A stretch of DNA of 64,000 bases from Dryobates pubescens (Eukaryota; Chordata; Aves; Piciformes; Picidae): contig NC_071634.1 of the NCBI RefSeq assembly GCF_014839835.1, positions 11,514,453-11,578,452 of the forward strand, written 5' to 3'. Positions 23,421 to 36,400 of this stretch are shown piece after piece. Made by a program: the position numbers and the translations under genes. Numbering within the stretch: position 1 is the first letter of the stretch; each line of letters starts with the position of its first letter. Below the pieces are notes generated by a model. The model had not been told where the DNA came from, searched no databases, and worked only from the letters and a program-made list of their open reading frames with translations.

Positions 23421-26400
23421 TTCTCAATAGGTGCTGCATTGAAAAGGGGCTTTGTTATACTATTCAAATGAATCCTGTGAAACTTAAAAAGCTTGAGGAA
23501 GACATCAAAGACCTCTCAGTAAATAAGTTGAGGGATGTGCCTGGTATTACAGGTGTCTACATCATCCACTGAAGTGACTCTTCTAGCAGGTCTTGTTTGC
23601 TGTACTTCTCATGTGTGGAAGCCTGTGTGGTTTTGCTTGCCATCACAAATCCCTTCCAGTGAGGAAATCCTCCAGCGTTTTTATGAATGCAGTAAGAAGA
23701 AGGAGACAGTGCTGGATTCTGAGTGTAGACTCATGTAGTGCCAGAGTTGTAGGCAAAACATATTTACTGTCTGGGACAGTGAAGCACAGCTTCTGTTTGC
23801 ATAAACAAACTGAAACTAGCATTGCATTTCCCCCCTCTGCTTTCTAGATACCAAGAAAACGGATTTTTTTTAAAGGAGGTGATTAACTTAAGTCATACTC
23901 TGACAACACCTATAGACTTCTGAAAAATGCATTACTTAAATCAGAATTTTTTTACTATATCCTGGGAGCTTGTTTGCATTAACACTGCTTGATGCAAACT
24001 GCTTCAAGTTTGTTCTGTTTGTCCTGTCTAGTTTTCTATAGGAACAGCCAACTAAATTCCGCTAGACATAAATTTATTAATTCTAGATTAGGGAAAATAA
24101 TGATTAGCATAATGATTAGAGCCAAATTATTACTTGGTAATTCAAACCACTATCAGATTAATACAAGTTACATCTTGAACATCTATACAGCTTTACAGCA
24201 TTTTGCTAAGTTGAATGAGATTTTTCCTTTCTTTCAGCTCAATGTGAAGGATTCAAGTAACTGTTGTCCTGCAAAGTGGATGTCACACTTGCTACATTCC
24301 AGTACTTTTGTTATTTCTAATACTGCTTGTTTACTCCGGTACCATAGTGCTTAAACTACCTGATTTATAAGTCAAATGGACATACTCATAGGTCAAACAG
24401 TGGCTGGAAAAAAATCCCCAAATGAGTGAATAACTGAAAGATAGATAGGTTTTACCTGTCTTGGTAACACAAAGCATTTCATTACTGCTTTGTAAATCCT
24501 TTATTTGTATTTCAGTATTAAGCAGATGGGTAATAAGTCTGTTATATAGTCCAAAATCCTATTTGAGGTCTCCAGAGGTCACCTAGTCCACCTTCCTGCT
24601 CAAAGCAGGTCGTTTGGTTTGCAGGTAATTGATACTTAATTCAAGCGTTGTGCATTTTTAATGCTATATTATTTCCATTCAAATGGAAATCTAAACTATC
24701 GTTACTTGGAATCTCATAGATGACACAGGAGACCTTTCTTGATCTATTAAATTACTAATGTCATGTGTGTGTTAACCTGTAGGAAATATTTTGTTATCTA
24801 ATCACTTGACTTTACATCTGCTAGTGTCTGAAAGAAGTCACAAATTGGGGTAAGGACCTAGAAAGCTGGCTGATGTTTGTCATTGATAATTTGGCAATGC
24901 CACCAGTGAAATAGATTCTGCTTCTGTTGACGTTGTTTGTCCACAGCCAGAGATCAAGCTGTGAGTAACCAGCAATACAACGATTAATATTAACACTAAC
25001 CAAGAAATTGAAAGCACAAAGTGATGTATGCACTATTTTTCAGTATTTGGGATGTTTTTCTTCTATAGATTAACTTTCCATTCTTAGCAGTGCCTGTTCA
25101 TAAAGTTGCCATTTTTCTTCCTCAGCAATAAAGAGGCTGATTCTACCTTAAATGCTATGAGTCACACACAGGTGGGGAGATAAAATCACATTTTCTGTCC
25201 GTCTTGGCTAAACTACTAATGCATCTGGAAACCTGGGCACTATTAGTTGCTAGACCATTTTGTATAGATCCTGATGTTAAACACTTTCACACTTACACCT
25301 TTTGGAAGATGGAAGAATATAGAAGCTGGGTGTTAAAACTTAGTAAGATTTACTTCTCATGACTGTTGCTTGAAGTCTGGACTGTTGGAGGAGACTGTTC
25401 TTCAATGTGATGCTCAAATCCACACCATTGCTGAATGCACAATACATGAAAAGTTTAGTAATGAAAAAGACAAGACACTGTCTTTCAGCTGGTACTGTTT
25501 CATTAAGGGAAAAGTTACTGCCAGTGTACGATACAAAGGATCCAACCAAAATAAAAGCATTTAGCACTACTGTTAAGTAGCTTGTAGAGTAAGTTAACAG
25601 CTTGATTTGTTTAAATGTGATATTTAACAAAACCAGTTGTACTTCACATTGTCAAAGGGCAAATTGTTTCATCTTCAGGTCTTCCTCTTTTAAGAAATGG
25701 TAACAATTTCCTATCTGCATGCACAGGTACATTTGAGTAACTTTATTATGATATATAAAATGCAGCATTGCTCAGGGATGGTCATTACCACTGTATTTTT
25801 ATTTGTCAACTACATAAGAACTCAATGTTTTAAGTTGCCTTGTAGTTTTTAGTTACTATTTGCTACATGTTTTCTTCAGATTTGTTCTTCTGGACATCCT
25901 AATAAACTTTGTATAAAAGTGATCAATTGTTGTTCAGTACCTTAATTGTGTAACTTGGGAGTCCACTGTCCATGTAGGTGTTAATTACTGTACTTGGAGT
26001 ATGCTTGTCTTTCATGACCACTCAGCTGGGTTTACTGAAGGTGTAATACCATTCTGTTCATTTTTGGAGACACCACTATTCTGATGTCTTCTCCTGAAAA
26101 TCCCAGGTAGATGGGCTCATTGTACAGAAGTCCTGAAGTTTTACAGTAACAGTTATGAGCATCCAGTGCACTGCTCATTCACTTATGTGCTCAAAGGGAA
26201 GTAGTGGCAACCCGATGAAACACTGCTGCCAATTATAGTTCTATGAACTCTTTGGTTATTTTCCTTACCACCAAATAAAGAACTTGGGCAAGAGAGTATA
26301 GAGGTATCTTAATAGTTCTCTGAATTGGACTAAATCCTTTGCTACTTTTAGCTCAGAAGTTGCTACTCCAGCTAGCAATCACTGTAATACTAGTGTCAGA

Positions 26401-26860
26401 ATGGACTCAGGAAGAAAAGAAGGTAAACTGCTACTTTGGAAAGGTCTAGGAAAGTCCTGATAACCAAGGTTGTTTACTATCAATGGAAGTGCCAATTGCC
26501 AAAAGGGGGACTGTGGGGCCCAGAGCACGCAAGCGGGGTGGGTGATCGCGTTGCCAGCCCCCACTGCTGGCTCTAGGCTCCATCGCCCACCCTTGCTTTC
26601 TCTGAACATCTCCCACACGCTGGTCACTCCTGAGCTTCCCAGCCAGCCACCAGCTGTCAGGGTGTTACGTTCACCGCTCGCTGTCCTGTCTCCTTATCTG
26701 GGAAGCGTGTTAGGCCGCGTGTCTCTGTCAACATGGACACAAGCACCACATCCCCGACCACAACCAGCTGCGCAGAGCCCACCCTCGCCCAGGGACACGG
26801 CCACCTCCTGACCAACTTCCCGCCGCATCATTCCTCTCTGACCCTAACCCAAACCTTCAC
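23421..26860. other. TMEM128 to OTOP1 interval, no gene seen
   Basis: AT-rich for most of its length, turning GC-rich after 26500 on the approach to OTOP1. Open frames up to 121 codons carry no recognisable domain. Part of it may be TMEM128 3' UTR. It contains one old CR1 scrap at about 24552. Confidence 0.55.
24552..24612 (-). repeat. Ancient CR1 fragment
   Basis: GAGGTCTCCAGAGGTCACCT followed by AGTCCACCTTCCTGCTCAAAGCAGGTC resembles the antisense 3' region of old avian CR1 subfamilies. Only about 60 bp is recognisable. Confidence 0.6.
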
Positions 26861-27420
26861 CCTAGCTGCTGGACGGGGCTAAGGCAAAACCCCTCCTGCC
26901 CCGCAAAGCCCCAGCAGCCTCTCCCCCCGTCTTCCCTGGAGCACCCCGGGGCCACCCCGCGGCAGCGGCGGACCCCCTGCAGGCCCCCTCCCGGCGCGCA
27001 GCGGCTGCGGGGAGGCTCGGCAAGGGCCGGCTGCCCTGCTCCGCCCCCGGCTGCCGGTGGGGGCAGGGCCAGCCAGCGGCCTCGGGGCTCCCCGGGGTAA
27101 GCGGGGCCGCCCGCCTGCAGCACCCGGCCGGGAGATGGAGAAAGGTGCCGGTGCACCTGCCGCGGGCGGCAGCTACCCGCAGAAAAACGCCGAGATCCTC
27201 AGCAGCCAGTACGGCATCAACCTATTCCTGGCCGGGCTGCTGCTCACCTTCGCCTGGGCTGTGCATGCTGTGGGCATCAGCAAGAGCCACCTGCTCTCCT
27301 ACCTGATCACGCTGATGCTGATCCAGCTGCTGTGGATGCTGTGGTACCTCTGCAGGAGCTGCACGCAGAGAAGGCTGATCCGGGACAAGGACACGCACGC
27401 CGGGGCTCGCTGGCTGAAGT
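26860..27420. promoter_or_regulatory. CpG island at OTOP1 exon 1
   Basis: A GC-rich, CpG-rich stretch covers the presumed OTOP1 promoter and its whole first coding exon. No TATA box was noted near the start codon. The transcription start cannot be fixed by eye. Confidence 0.65.
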
Positions 27421-30400
27421 GTAAGTACTGGCCGGTGGCACAGAGTGTGGCACTGCACAGGAGATATCTGTGCCATCACCCATCTCTGATATCACTGTTA
27501 CTCCCTCCATCCCTACCAGGAGGCATCCTGGTATTCATGAACTTAACACATACATACAGTGCACTCTAAAAGTAAATATATGCATAAGCTGAACACACTA
27601 AGAAATTGTATGGGAACTGTTTGCTAACCAGCCTCAATTCCCAACCTACCTTTTATGGTGCTGAAAGCTCTGGAGCCCTTCTTCCCTCACCAGGCTGTTT
27701 GGTGACCCTTGAGAAAATAAAATACAGTTAATGGAAGAGACAATTTTGTTGGCATCATGCAGCTTTTTTTGAAGGAATTGTCCTCATTTTCAGAAAATGC
27801 AACTTACTTTAGGCTAATACCAGTCAGAAAGGTCCTCAAGTGTTCCCCATACCAACCTGTATCAGAGATTCCCATCCATATGTGTACAGTGATGTCTTAG
27901 AAATATCTGGAGTTAGACAGAAGAGGACAAAATCTCTGACCAGATAAGTCTGTACATAAAACATCTAAACAAGGAATCTAAAGCCAGCAGTAGCTTGCAG
28001 GAAAAGTACACAAGTTTGCCCAGGTAGTGGTGGGATGTGATGGTCCCTCATGTGCATAGTCAAGGGCATATATAGCAGTATCAATATAAAGGTGTATGGA
28101 GAGAAGACCACAGTCACAGGGACAGGAATGCTGTGTTTCTGTGTTCCAAGAAAGAAAACAAACCCACATCAGCACTCTGTGGGGTAATAGGCAAGCCCAG
28201 TCTTACCAGTCCCTTTTCCAGTCTCGGTACTGTAAATGATAGGTTGGCAAGCGAGAATGTTGTGTGGAGTGCTGTAAGACAGCTCTTCCATAGGTTATTT
28301 CTGTCCTGCTAGCAATGAGACAACAGTTAATTAGCAACAGCTAAAAATATCTAAATGAAAATGTCAAGAATTTCTAAACCCTTATTATTTTGAAAAGTAA
28401 GGTTGTGTTGGGAAACTTTAGTTTGTTCTCAGTGCTTGTGTGTGTTTTATTTTTCTTTGCAGCTGTTAGAAGTTATGCTGTATGAATTGCTCAGAGAAAA
28501 TCTCTTTCTAATGTCTAACATCTTACAACTATGCTTTGTAAAGAGACCCTTGCCTGAAATGTATGGAGCTCACCTACCAGCTGTTCAATTGTTCTTGATT
28601 ATTCACTGTTTCCCGAAACAATATTCATCTCCCAGGCATTTTTTATTTATTAGCTTATGTGGCTTACAATCTCATGAAATTCATTAATGCAAAGCTTCAC
28701 TTGATCCTATTTTGGCCCAAGCTATGCTTTTGTTCCTCAGAGGGTAGTTTTCTCCTCCTAACTATGGAATAAATACTGCTTAACATGGGTAAGTACAGCA
28801 AGACCCCCTGCCCTTTTTCTTTTGGCACAGTGTTCACAGCACTTCATTTGTCCTACAGGATATAAGGAGTTACAGAAACTTAGAAATAAGATACTGGAAC
28901 GAACTACTGGGTTACCTTATCCATTTCTTTTACCAGCACAGGATGGCTCTTTGTACTGGCTTCTCAAGTGGTGCGGCTTCCACGGCTTCTCTTGGATGTC
29001 TAGGCTGCAATTCAACAAAATTGCCCTTAGGGAAAGTCCTACACTTTCCTATTCTTAGGAGTTTCTTGTAGTTACAACAAGCCTGTACAAGTCCTTTATC
29101 CTCTGTTGGTAAAAGAAAACTTACTTGAGCTAAGGAAAAACTCAGGTGGCAGTTTCTCTGCCAAGATCCCCTTTGACCTCTTCTGCATCAATGGTCACAG
29201 ACATCTTCTACCTGAAAGACTGAAAGTCCAAAAAGGAGGAGAAGTGGAGAAAAGCAAATGTCATCAAGTCTCTCCACAGAAAGCTCATGCCAATTTTCAA
29301 CTAGCTCCGTCAGCTGCTTTTGAAGAATAGCTCCTTGCTCTCATGGTGAAAGCAAATGTTCTTCTGTTAAGCAGTATAGAAGAAGTGTATTTTCATGATT
29401 CCCCTCAAACTGCAACTGTTCTTTTAGGAAAAGCAGTGGCAGCTGGCTACTTAGAGTATTCTGCTATGCCAAATGCTGAAAAAGAATGACTTTACAAACG
29501 CCTCCTGTAAGTGGGTCCTTGCACACAACAGCACTAGAAGGATGCACAGTTTTCCAAAATTTCTCACAGAAAAGTTTCCTGGAGCATTTTTGCAACTGTG
29601 TGAACCCCAGAGCACAGCTGTCTTCCCACTCCTGTGCTAGACCAAGAACCTCTCTTGTAGTCAGAATGTGGGAAAAGTTTCAGGGAGAGCTTTGTCTTTA
29701 ATAAGGTACAGTTATCCTGACCCAGATAATCAGAAGGAAGCTTAGGAAGTTCTTTCCTTGACTCATTCCAGATGTTATTCCTTCGAGTACACTCTCTTTT
29801 TAGGAAAAGCTCTCTGACCATTACTTGGAAGTTCAGCCAAGTGAGCCAGAGCCTCAAAATGAAAATCAATTGGCTTCACAAATGGATTTCATTTACCACA
29901 TTCTCCAGCAGCACAGCTTCTGTGTAAAGCACAGACAGCTAGGCAACTTACAATGCTCCTGGCACAACTGCAACTTGTATCTTTTTACTGTTTGTGTTAA
30001 ACTTTCCATTATTTGAACAATATTTCAAGTTCAGAGTGGTGCTTTTGCAGTTCTCTTTATGGCCTTTTCCCCCTTGATGGTTAACAGAAAGAGTTAAGCC
30101 GCCGCTTAGCAACATTGAAAATCCTGCTCATGATTGAGCATTTGAAAAATAATATATTAACATTTTCCCATTTTCTTTTAATAATGCACTGCTCTATACC
30201 AACCATTTAATTTATACTTTTTTTATCAATGCAAGTTCAATAATACACACATTATTAAATAAATTATTAAATCAGTGCTATATTGAATTATTAACATATT
30301 GAATTAACACATCAAGAGGAACACGCTGATGAGGAAGTTAGGTTGTGGTCCCTTAGAAAAGAGAAATATTAATCAAAGTCAGCACTAGTGATGTTACCTA

Positions 30401-33400
30401 CTCTGTGAGGAATTACAAAGAAAGACTGAGATGCTAATGCTCATCTATGTCTTAAGGTCCAGTCTGTGGAGAGATTTTTACATAGCCTTAATTCAAATAA
30501 GCCCAAATTAAACCCAGTGGAAGTTTGTTGGGATAAAAGCTTAAAGAGAAAAAAAAACAAACCAAGCAAATTAGGGCTTTAGAATTTGTTTCAGTAATTT
30601 TATTGCCAGTTGTGTGAAGTCTTAAATGTATGAACCCAATAATTAATACTGTACATTGGGTTACCACATTGCTTTCCAGAAGGAGTTTGTAAAAAAATAT
30701 TTGCATTCCTGAAAGGAAAAACCCCAACAAAACACAAGGGGAAACCTCTATTTTGAAAGTTCTGTAGGGTATGAAAGACATATTTAGAGGAACATATTAG
30801 GAGTTTGTGTGTGTGTATGTGGTAAATAAAAGATACAGAAGTGAAATCTTTGATTCTGTTCTAGGAGAACAAGCCTTACAGCTCATTGTAGCTTTGGTCT
30901 CTGAGTTAAAGCAGAACCTACTTAGCCAGGGCATACCAAGTGATTGTGTTACTTCCCACTGTCAAGCTCTTGGGCCAGGAGACTGTAACGTGATTGTTCA
31001 GGTCCCTGGAATTGTATAGTTTGCTGTGTGGCTGTATAGAGCATTAATTCATGCACTGTAGGGCTGCTTCAGTGCTGCTGTTACTCGAGAGGCTGACCTT
31101 GAAGGAGTTGGGAGCCATCTGCAAGGTGTTGAGTGTCTCTGGGTCCTGGCTCCTCTACACTGTAAGATGTGTATGTATATGCTTTTGGAATGTATTGGGC
31201 AGAGGCTTTCACAGATTAGAGGGATTTATTACTTTGAGTCAATTATCTTCATGAGTATTGATCTGCTTTCATTTCCTGAACAAGAACACAGGTCTCAACT
31301 GACTTTTATTTCCTTAAGCAGATCTGAGCATGTTGGTACAGCTTGTCTGTACACACTATAGGTCTACATTGCTATCTTCTAATAGATGTATTTATTTATT
31401 TCTTTTCCATTTGTAGGTGGGATTACATTATTTGCAGTGATTACTTTAATTCTGGACTCTTTTAAAATTGGATATTATATTGATTTTTCAAACTGTTTAT
31501 CACCAACTGAAGGCATTTTTCCTGTTACGCATGCCGTGCACACCATTTTACAGGTAAAAGTCACCAGCTGCAGTTAATATTATTTCTCTATTTCTTACCA
31601 AAAATATCCTTTCTCATCATTACACCAATTTAATTTCTAAGCATGTCACAGAGAGGTAAATTCTCAAAAGCACTTTTGAGAGGTAAATTCTTGAGCATCT
31701 ATATCCATTTGATGTGTAAATTCAGGCTTTGCAACCTGAAATTGCTCTGCTGCAAAACTCAGAATGGTTCAGGAAAGAAATAATCAAGAATTCCCTCTTA
31801 CAGTTTAAGTTACATGTTTGGGGTTTGTTTTGCTTGTGTGTTTGGTTGTCTTTGTTTTCATTTGGGGGTGTGTGTGCTTGTTTGTTTGTCTTTCTTTTTG
31901 TTTGGTCGGTTTGTTTATAGTTCAACTAACATCTATAACTGTCAGAACTTTCAGGCTGAAATGAGCAGCCTTGCTGAAGACAACTCACTTATTTCTCTGT
32001 GTAGGATTTGCCACACCAGTTCAATTCCATCTGTCTACTCTGATGTTGTGGTAAGGGATGGAAGCCTGATACCTCAAGGGGACAAAACCCCTCCCATGTA
32101 TTTATCTTGTTATAAAGTACTTGCACATCTTTCCCATACCAAATGAACATAGATTTCCCTTCCAGAAACTTTGGGTTAGGGTTATCAGTGGCTGCACAGC
32201 AGCAAACATAATCAGTGACTCCAGTAAAATATTCCAGCTCTGTGTTTCTTTTAAGGCTTTGCATCTGTAATAGATGCTGATACTCCATAGATGATTGTTT
32301 ATCACATGAATTCCTCTGAGCACCCCCGTCAGCAGATCTGTAGGAAAAAAAGGAAAGAAAAAGCTGCTCAGCTAAGTTACAGCCAGGTTATCTAATGCAT
32401 TTTCCAAGGTTATGAAGACATTCAGAAAGAAAATAAAATTTTCCTAGCAGTTGCATATAAATAAGCATTTGAACAACCTACATTTTACTGCTTTCTATAA
32501 CAAGAGAAAGAAAAAAAAACCCCAACACTGAAATTTAAGCAGTACCTCTGACCTCTTCTCTCTTTCTCTCTGAGGGTGAATTTTTGATTTGGTTGAAGTC
32601 ATCTTATTTTTTACATTCTTGTAACATCTACTCTCCATGCCTTGCAGCTTCTTTGCTTTACCTCTGAAAAACAAACCAAAGAAATACTTTTCCCTCTGCT
32701 GATCTGCATGCAGCATTCTTCATTGCATCCGCTGACCCTGAGCTGACACGTTTTCCAGCTACCATGAACTGGAATGTGGAAGAAATGGTCTACAACAATG
32801 CTGAACAAAGGGACAAGAGTTCTAACTTAAATTTTACATCACCTAGTGTTGCTGCATTTATCATCTACTTAAAATAATGCGGTCCGGAATGCTAGCCTGA
32901 GCAATCAGTGGAAGTAAAACAGGAATTTACCACATAGCTAAGACAAATCTCATGTTCTTGCAACACAGGGTGAAATTACAGCAGAGAACATCCCTAATTG
33001 CATGTCATCTAAAAACCAAAGCATTTGTTTTCTGCAGAGTATGTGTCAGATTCTGTCGTATTTCCCTCTAATGAGCTTCCTGATATGTACCATTAAATTA
33101 ATGACTATATACATACTGCTCCTGTGCCAGCAATGAACTAACATGTACATGCCCTTCGAGCCAGGCTCTGCATCATGCAAGCAGAAGCCCCTTTGAGGCA
33201 ATGAGTATTCTGTGAGCAAAAATTCGGTTTTATACTATTTCTTTGTCTTACTGACTTTTCTGGTCCTATTTCCCCCTACTTTCTTGACTAGAATATCTGA
33301 ACAGATCTTCAAAACTTCTAGTCTTTAAGTTAAAGCTTCTGGGTTTTAAGTTTTAAAGAATGCTTTCACATCTACTTTAGATTTTAGCTGCATCTGTCCC

Positions 33401-36400
33401 AGAATGGGAAATCAACCATGGCATTAGATGGGACTAAGGTGCTAAATTAATTTGTTTGATTTCAGTTGAAACCTCTATGGTAGCTTTTAGTCTCTACACC
33501 TGGGGGTTTAGAGTGGTCACACATCCTTAAAGGAATGAAGGAACATATCATTGTTGGCTGGTGTAGGCACCCCACAGAGAGCTACATTTTCCTAGCTATT
33601 TCAAAAATCAGATACTGAATGTCTTGAACAACACCAGCTGCGGTGTGGGGTGCCTACATTGATGGGCGCAGTGGTAAAACAGACTTCCAATTACTCTAAG
33701 TGGAAAGTTCTTTGCACTTTTCAGACCATTTTTGGAAGAGCAAACCAGGCATGTTTCTGAGAAAAACCTTTTGGGCCATTTCTCTCCTGATCACTTATTG
33801 TCGAGTCCATTATTCTAGGAGCTATTCTGAGTAAACAGGACTCCCAGTTTCACCCTGACATCCCTGAGGAATATTGGTATCATTCTCCTTGCACTTATCA
33901 GCACTTGGACCTACTTTTGTATCAACAACAATCTGTATCCTGGGGTATCCATTATCTTCCCACAAACAGAGGTTCCCACTTTTAATACTTCTTTCCCCTT
34001 TACTTGCTAATTCAATACTGTTATCTATCTCTTTTTATTCTCCATCTTGAGCTTTCTGCACCATGCCTGAGTACAGATGTGTTCCTAATGCAATTGTCCC
34101 TTGGACTGATAGTACAACTTTTTCTCTTGCTTCCTGAGTGTCTGAAGTTTATTTTATTAATCAGGCCTGGCATCCTTTCACTTATGTCTCTTCCTTCATA
34201 GAATTTAATATCTTTAATTCATTATTCAAACTTAGCATCACCATGCCCTGCAGGGATCATACTGCTGTGCACAGCTGGTAACTTTATTTCCTCTGTCATT
34301 GAAAAAAACACTTCTCCAGATACAGAACCAGGGTCTGTTTTGGTGAGTCATACTGAGACTTTCTGCTGTTGAGCCACCAGCTCTGCATATAAGAGACCTT
34401 AGGTTCACTATGCCAGAAAGGTTCTGGGTGAACATCAGTGGAAATCACGATCATCATCACATGTGTGGAAATAGAGCTACCTCAGTTTAAGTCATCACAG
34501 GATACAATAATCATCAGTGTTTCCACCTAGAGATGCACTTTCCTTTTTGAGTGTCATACATGCTCATTAGTGTAATGATATTTCTCTGTATTCCTTTCAT
34601 TTAGGTGTACTTTCTTTGGTGTCATGCAAAGGATATTATCCAGTCTTTCAAAACACTTGAAAGGTAAAGTGGATCTGATCCTCACCTGGAATGCTAATAG
34701 GTGTAGGCCTGCACAGTTTTACTGTATGAGGGACATTGAAAAGTGTCACAGAGTTTGATTCTCTTCTTAATTGTGTTAATATGAATTTAAAAAGTAACTC
34801 CATTTACTCAAGTGGGAAGGTAATAATTAGTATGGGTGTTTTTTTCTTATTTAAACTGTGCTTCTGTTTTATTATATGCAATGGCTGTAGATTTTTTCTC
34901 AAGAGAAAGGGGGCTGGGCAAGGCATGATACCATGGTATCACCTGCTTTTTTTGAAGGAAGGAAGCACCATGTTTGTGGCCTAGGACTAAGCATTATATT
35001 ATGTTTTCTTTCTTTAGCTACTGAAAGGGAATGTGCCTCAGCAACCTACAGTCACTGCAACATATCTGGGATACTTTATATTGATTTTTATGGCAAGCAC
35101 GTTTTGGAACTAGATGCAGAGCTGGGAACCATGAGTTCCACAGTGATATCCCATATAATCAAATCAGTAAGGGGTGTGCACTTTTCTGACACCAGAACCT
35201 GGTTCTTGCAGTGTGACTGATGTGTCCTCTGAACAGCTGAAGACATACATTTGTTATAGAAGTGAGGACTAGTCTTTGAGGCAGAAGAGCCAGCTCCAAT
35301 GCATTTTCAGTTTTGTGAGGAGCTGGTCGTCTCCACATAGAATGCTAACAAACATACATGGTAATCCAATAAATACTCATCTGAAATTATCAGTGGGCTG
35401 ATCAGTTTCTACAGGAAGTAAAGGAAATTTAATCAGAAATCTCATGTACAGAGAAGGCTCTCCTTTTGTTTTGCTCTTGGATAAGCGTTCAAGCCTCATA
35501 GCAAGGAGGAGAGAGGTGGTAGAAGGCTTGCAATGTCAGCTGGTGAAATCACCTCTGTGTACAAGTAGAATTTAAAAAATCCATAACTGCAAGTCTATCA
35601 CTGAGGACAGGGCAGTAATAAAGAACTGTTCTTGGAGAAGGAACATTACCAGCCCCCAGTGCAAGAGCAATACACCTGGCTTGTCAGAAACCAGGAGGCT
35701 CAAAAATGTGTAGAAATCTACCCTCACTGTACCAGTAGGCTGAATGGGATAAAGCCCTCTGTTGGCTTCACCTGTCTCCAGGAGACGTAAATGCATGGAG
35801 TAGAAGTTAGAGAATATGGTAGTATCTGTGAAGAAAGACCAGCCACAGAAAGTATGAAAGAGCATTGCAGAAGGCTATGAAATAGGACTCACAGAACAAT
35901 TAACCTTGTTCAGCTGTTCATTTAGTTCATTAGTGTTGACCTTTCAGTGCTGGGTCAAAGGCTGGACTGGATGATCCTTGAGGTCTCTTCCAACTGGATG
36001 TTTTCTGTGATTCTGTGGTTAACATAAAGCTCATTCAGCCCAAAGAATAACAACCATCACATAAGAGAGCAAAACAAATAATATCAGCATGCTAGTGATA
36101 GTTTAGTACATTAAGCTATAACATTTTGGAAGTCTAACACTGGTTGTGCTCCACTGTGGTGCATCTTCAGAGATCAGTTATGACTTTATTTTCCAGCATT
36201 GACAGCTAAATAGTGCCACCTAGCATGTCTACAGAAGGTTCATCCAGTTCATGTAACACACGTGGGGTTGCACTCTGTGAAGATTCCTTCAATCATTGCC
36301 TTCTTTTGCAGGTTTGGGGTTATCCATTCTGTGTTCACAAACTTACTGCTGTGGACGAACGGAGTCCTAACAGAGTCAAAACATCAACTGAATGAACACA

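Noticed and set aside
27057-27134. Longer OTOP1 N terminus beginning at GTG
   Set aside because: GTG is not a normal nuclear start in vertebrates, and the first in-frame ATG at 27135 has good context.
30120-30330. Very AT-rich stretch in OTOP1 intron 1, considered as an origin-like or matrix-attachment element
   Set aside because: Only base composition supports it; there is no defined motif or repeat.
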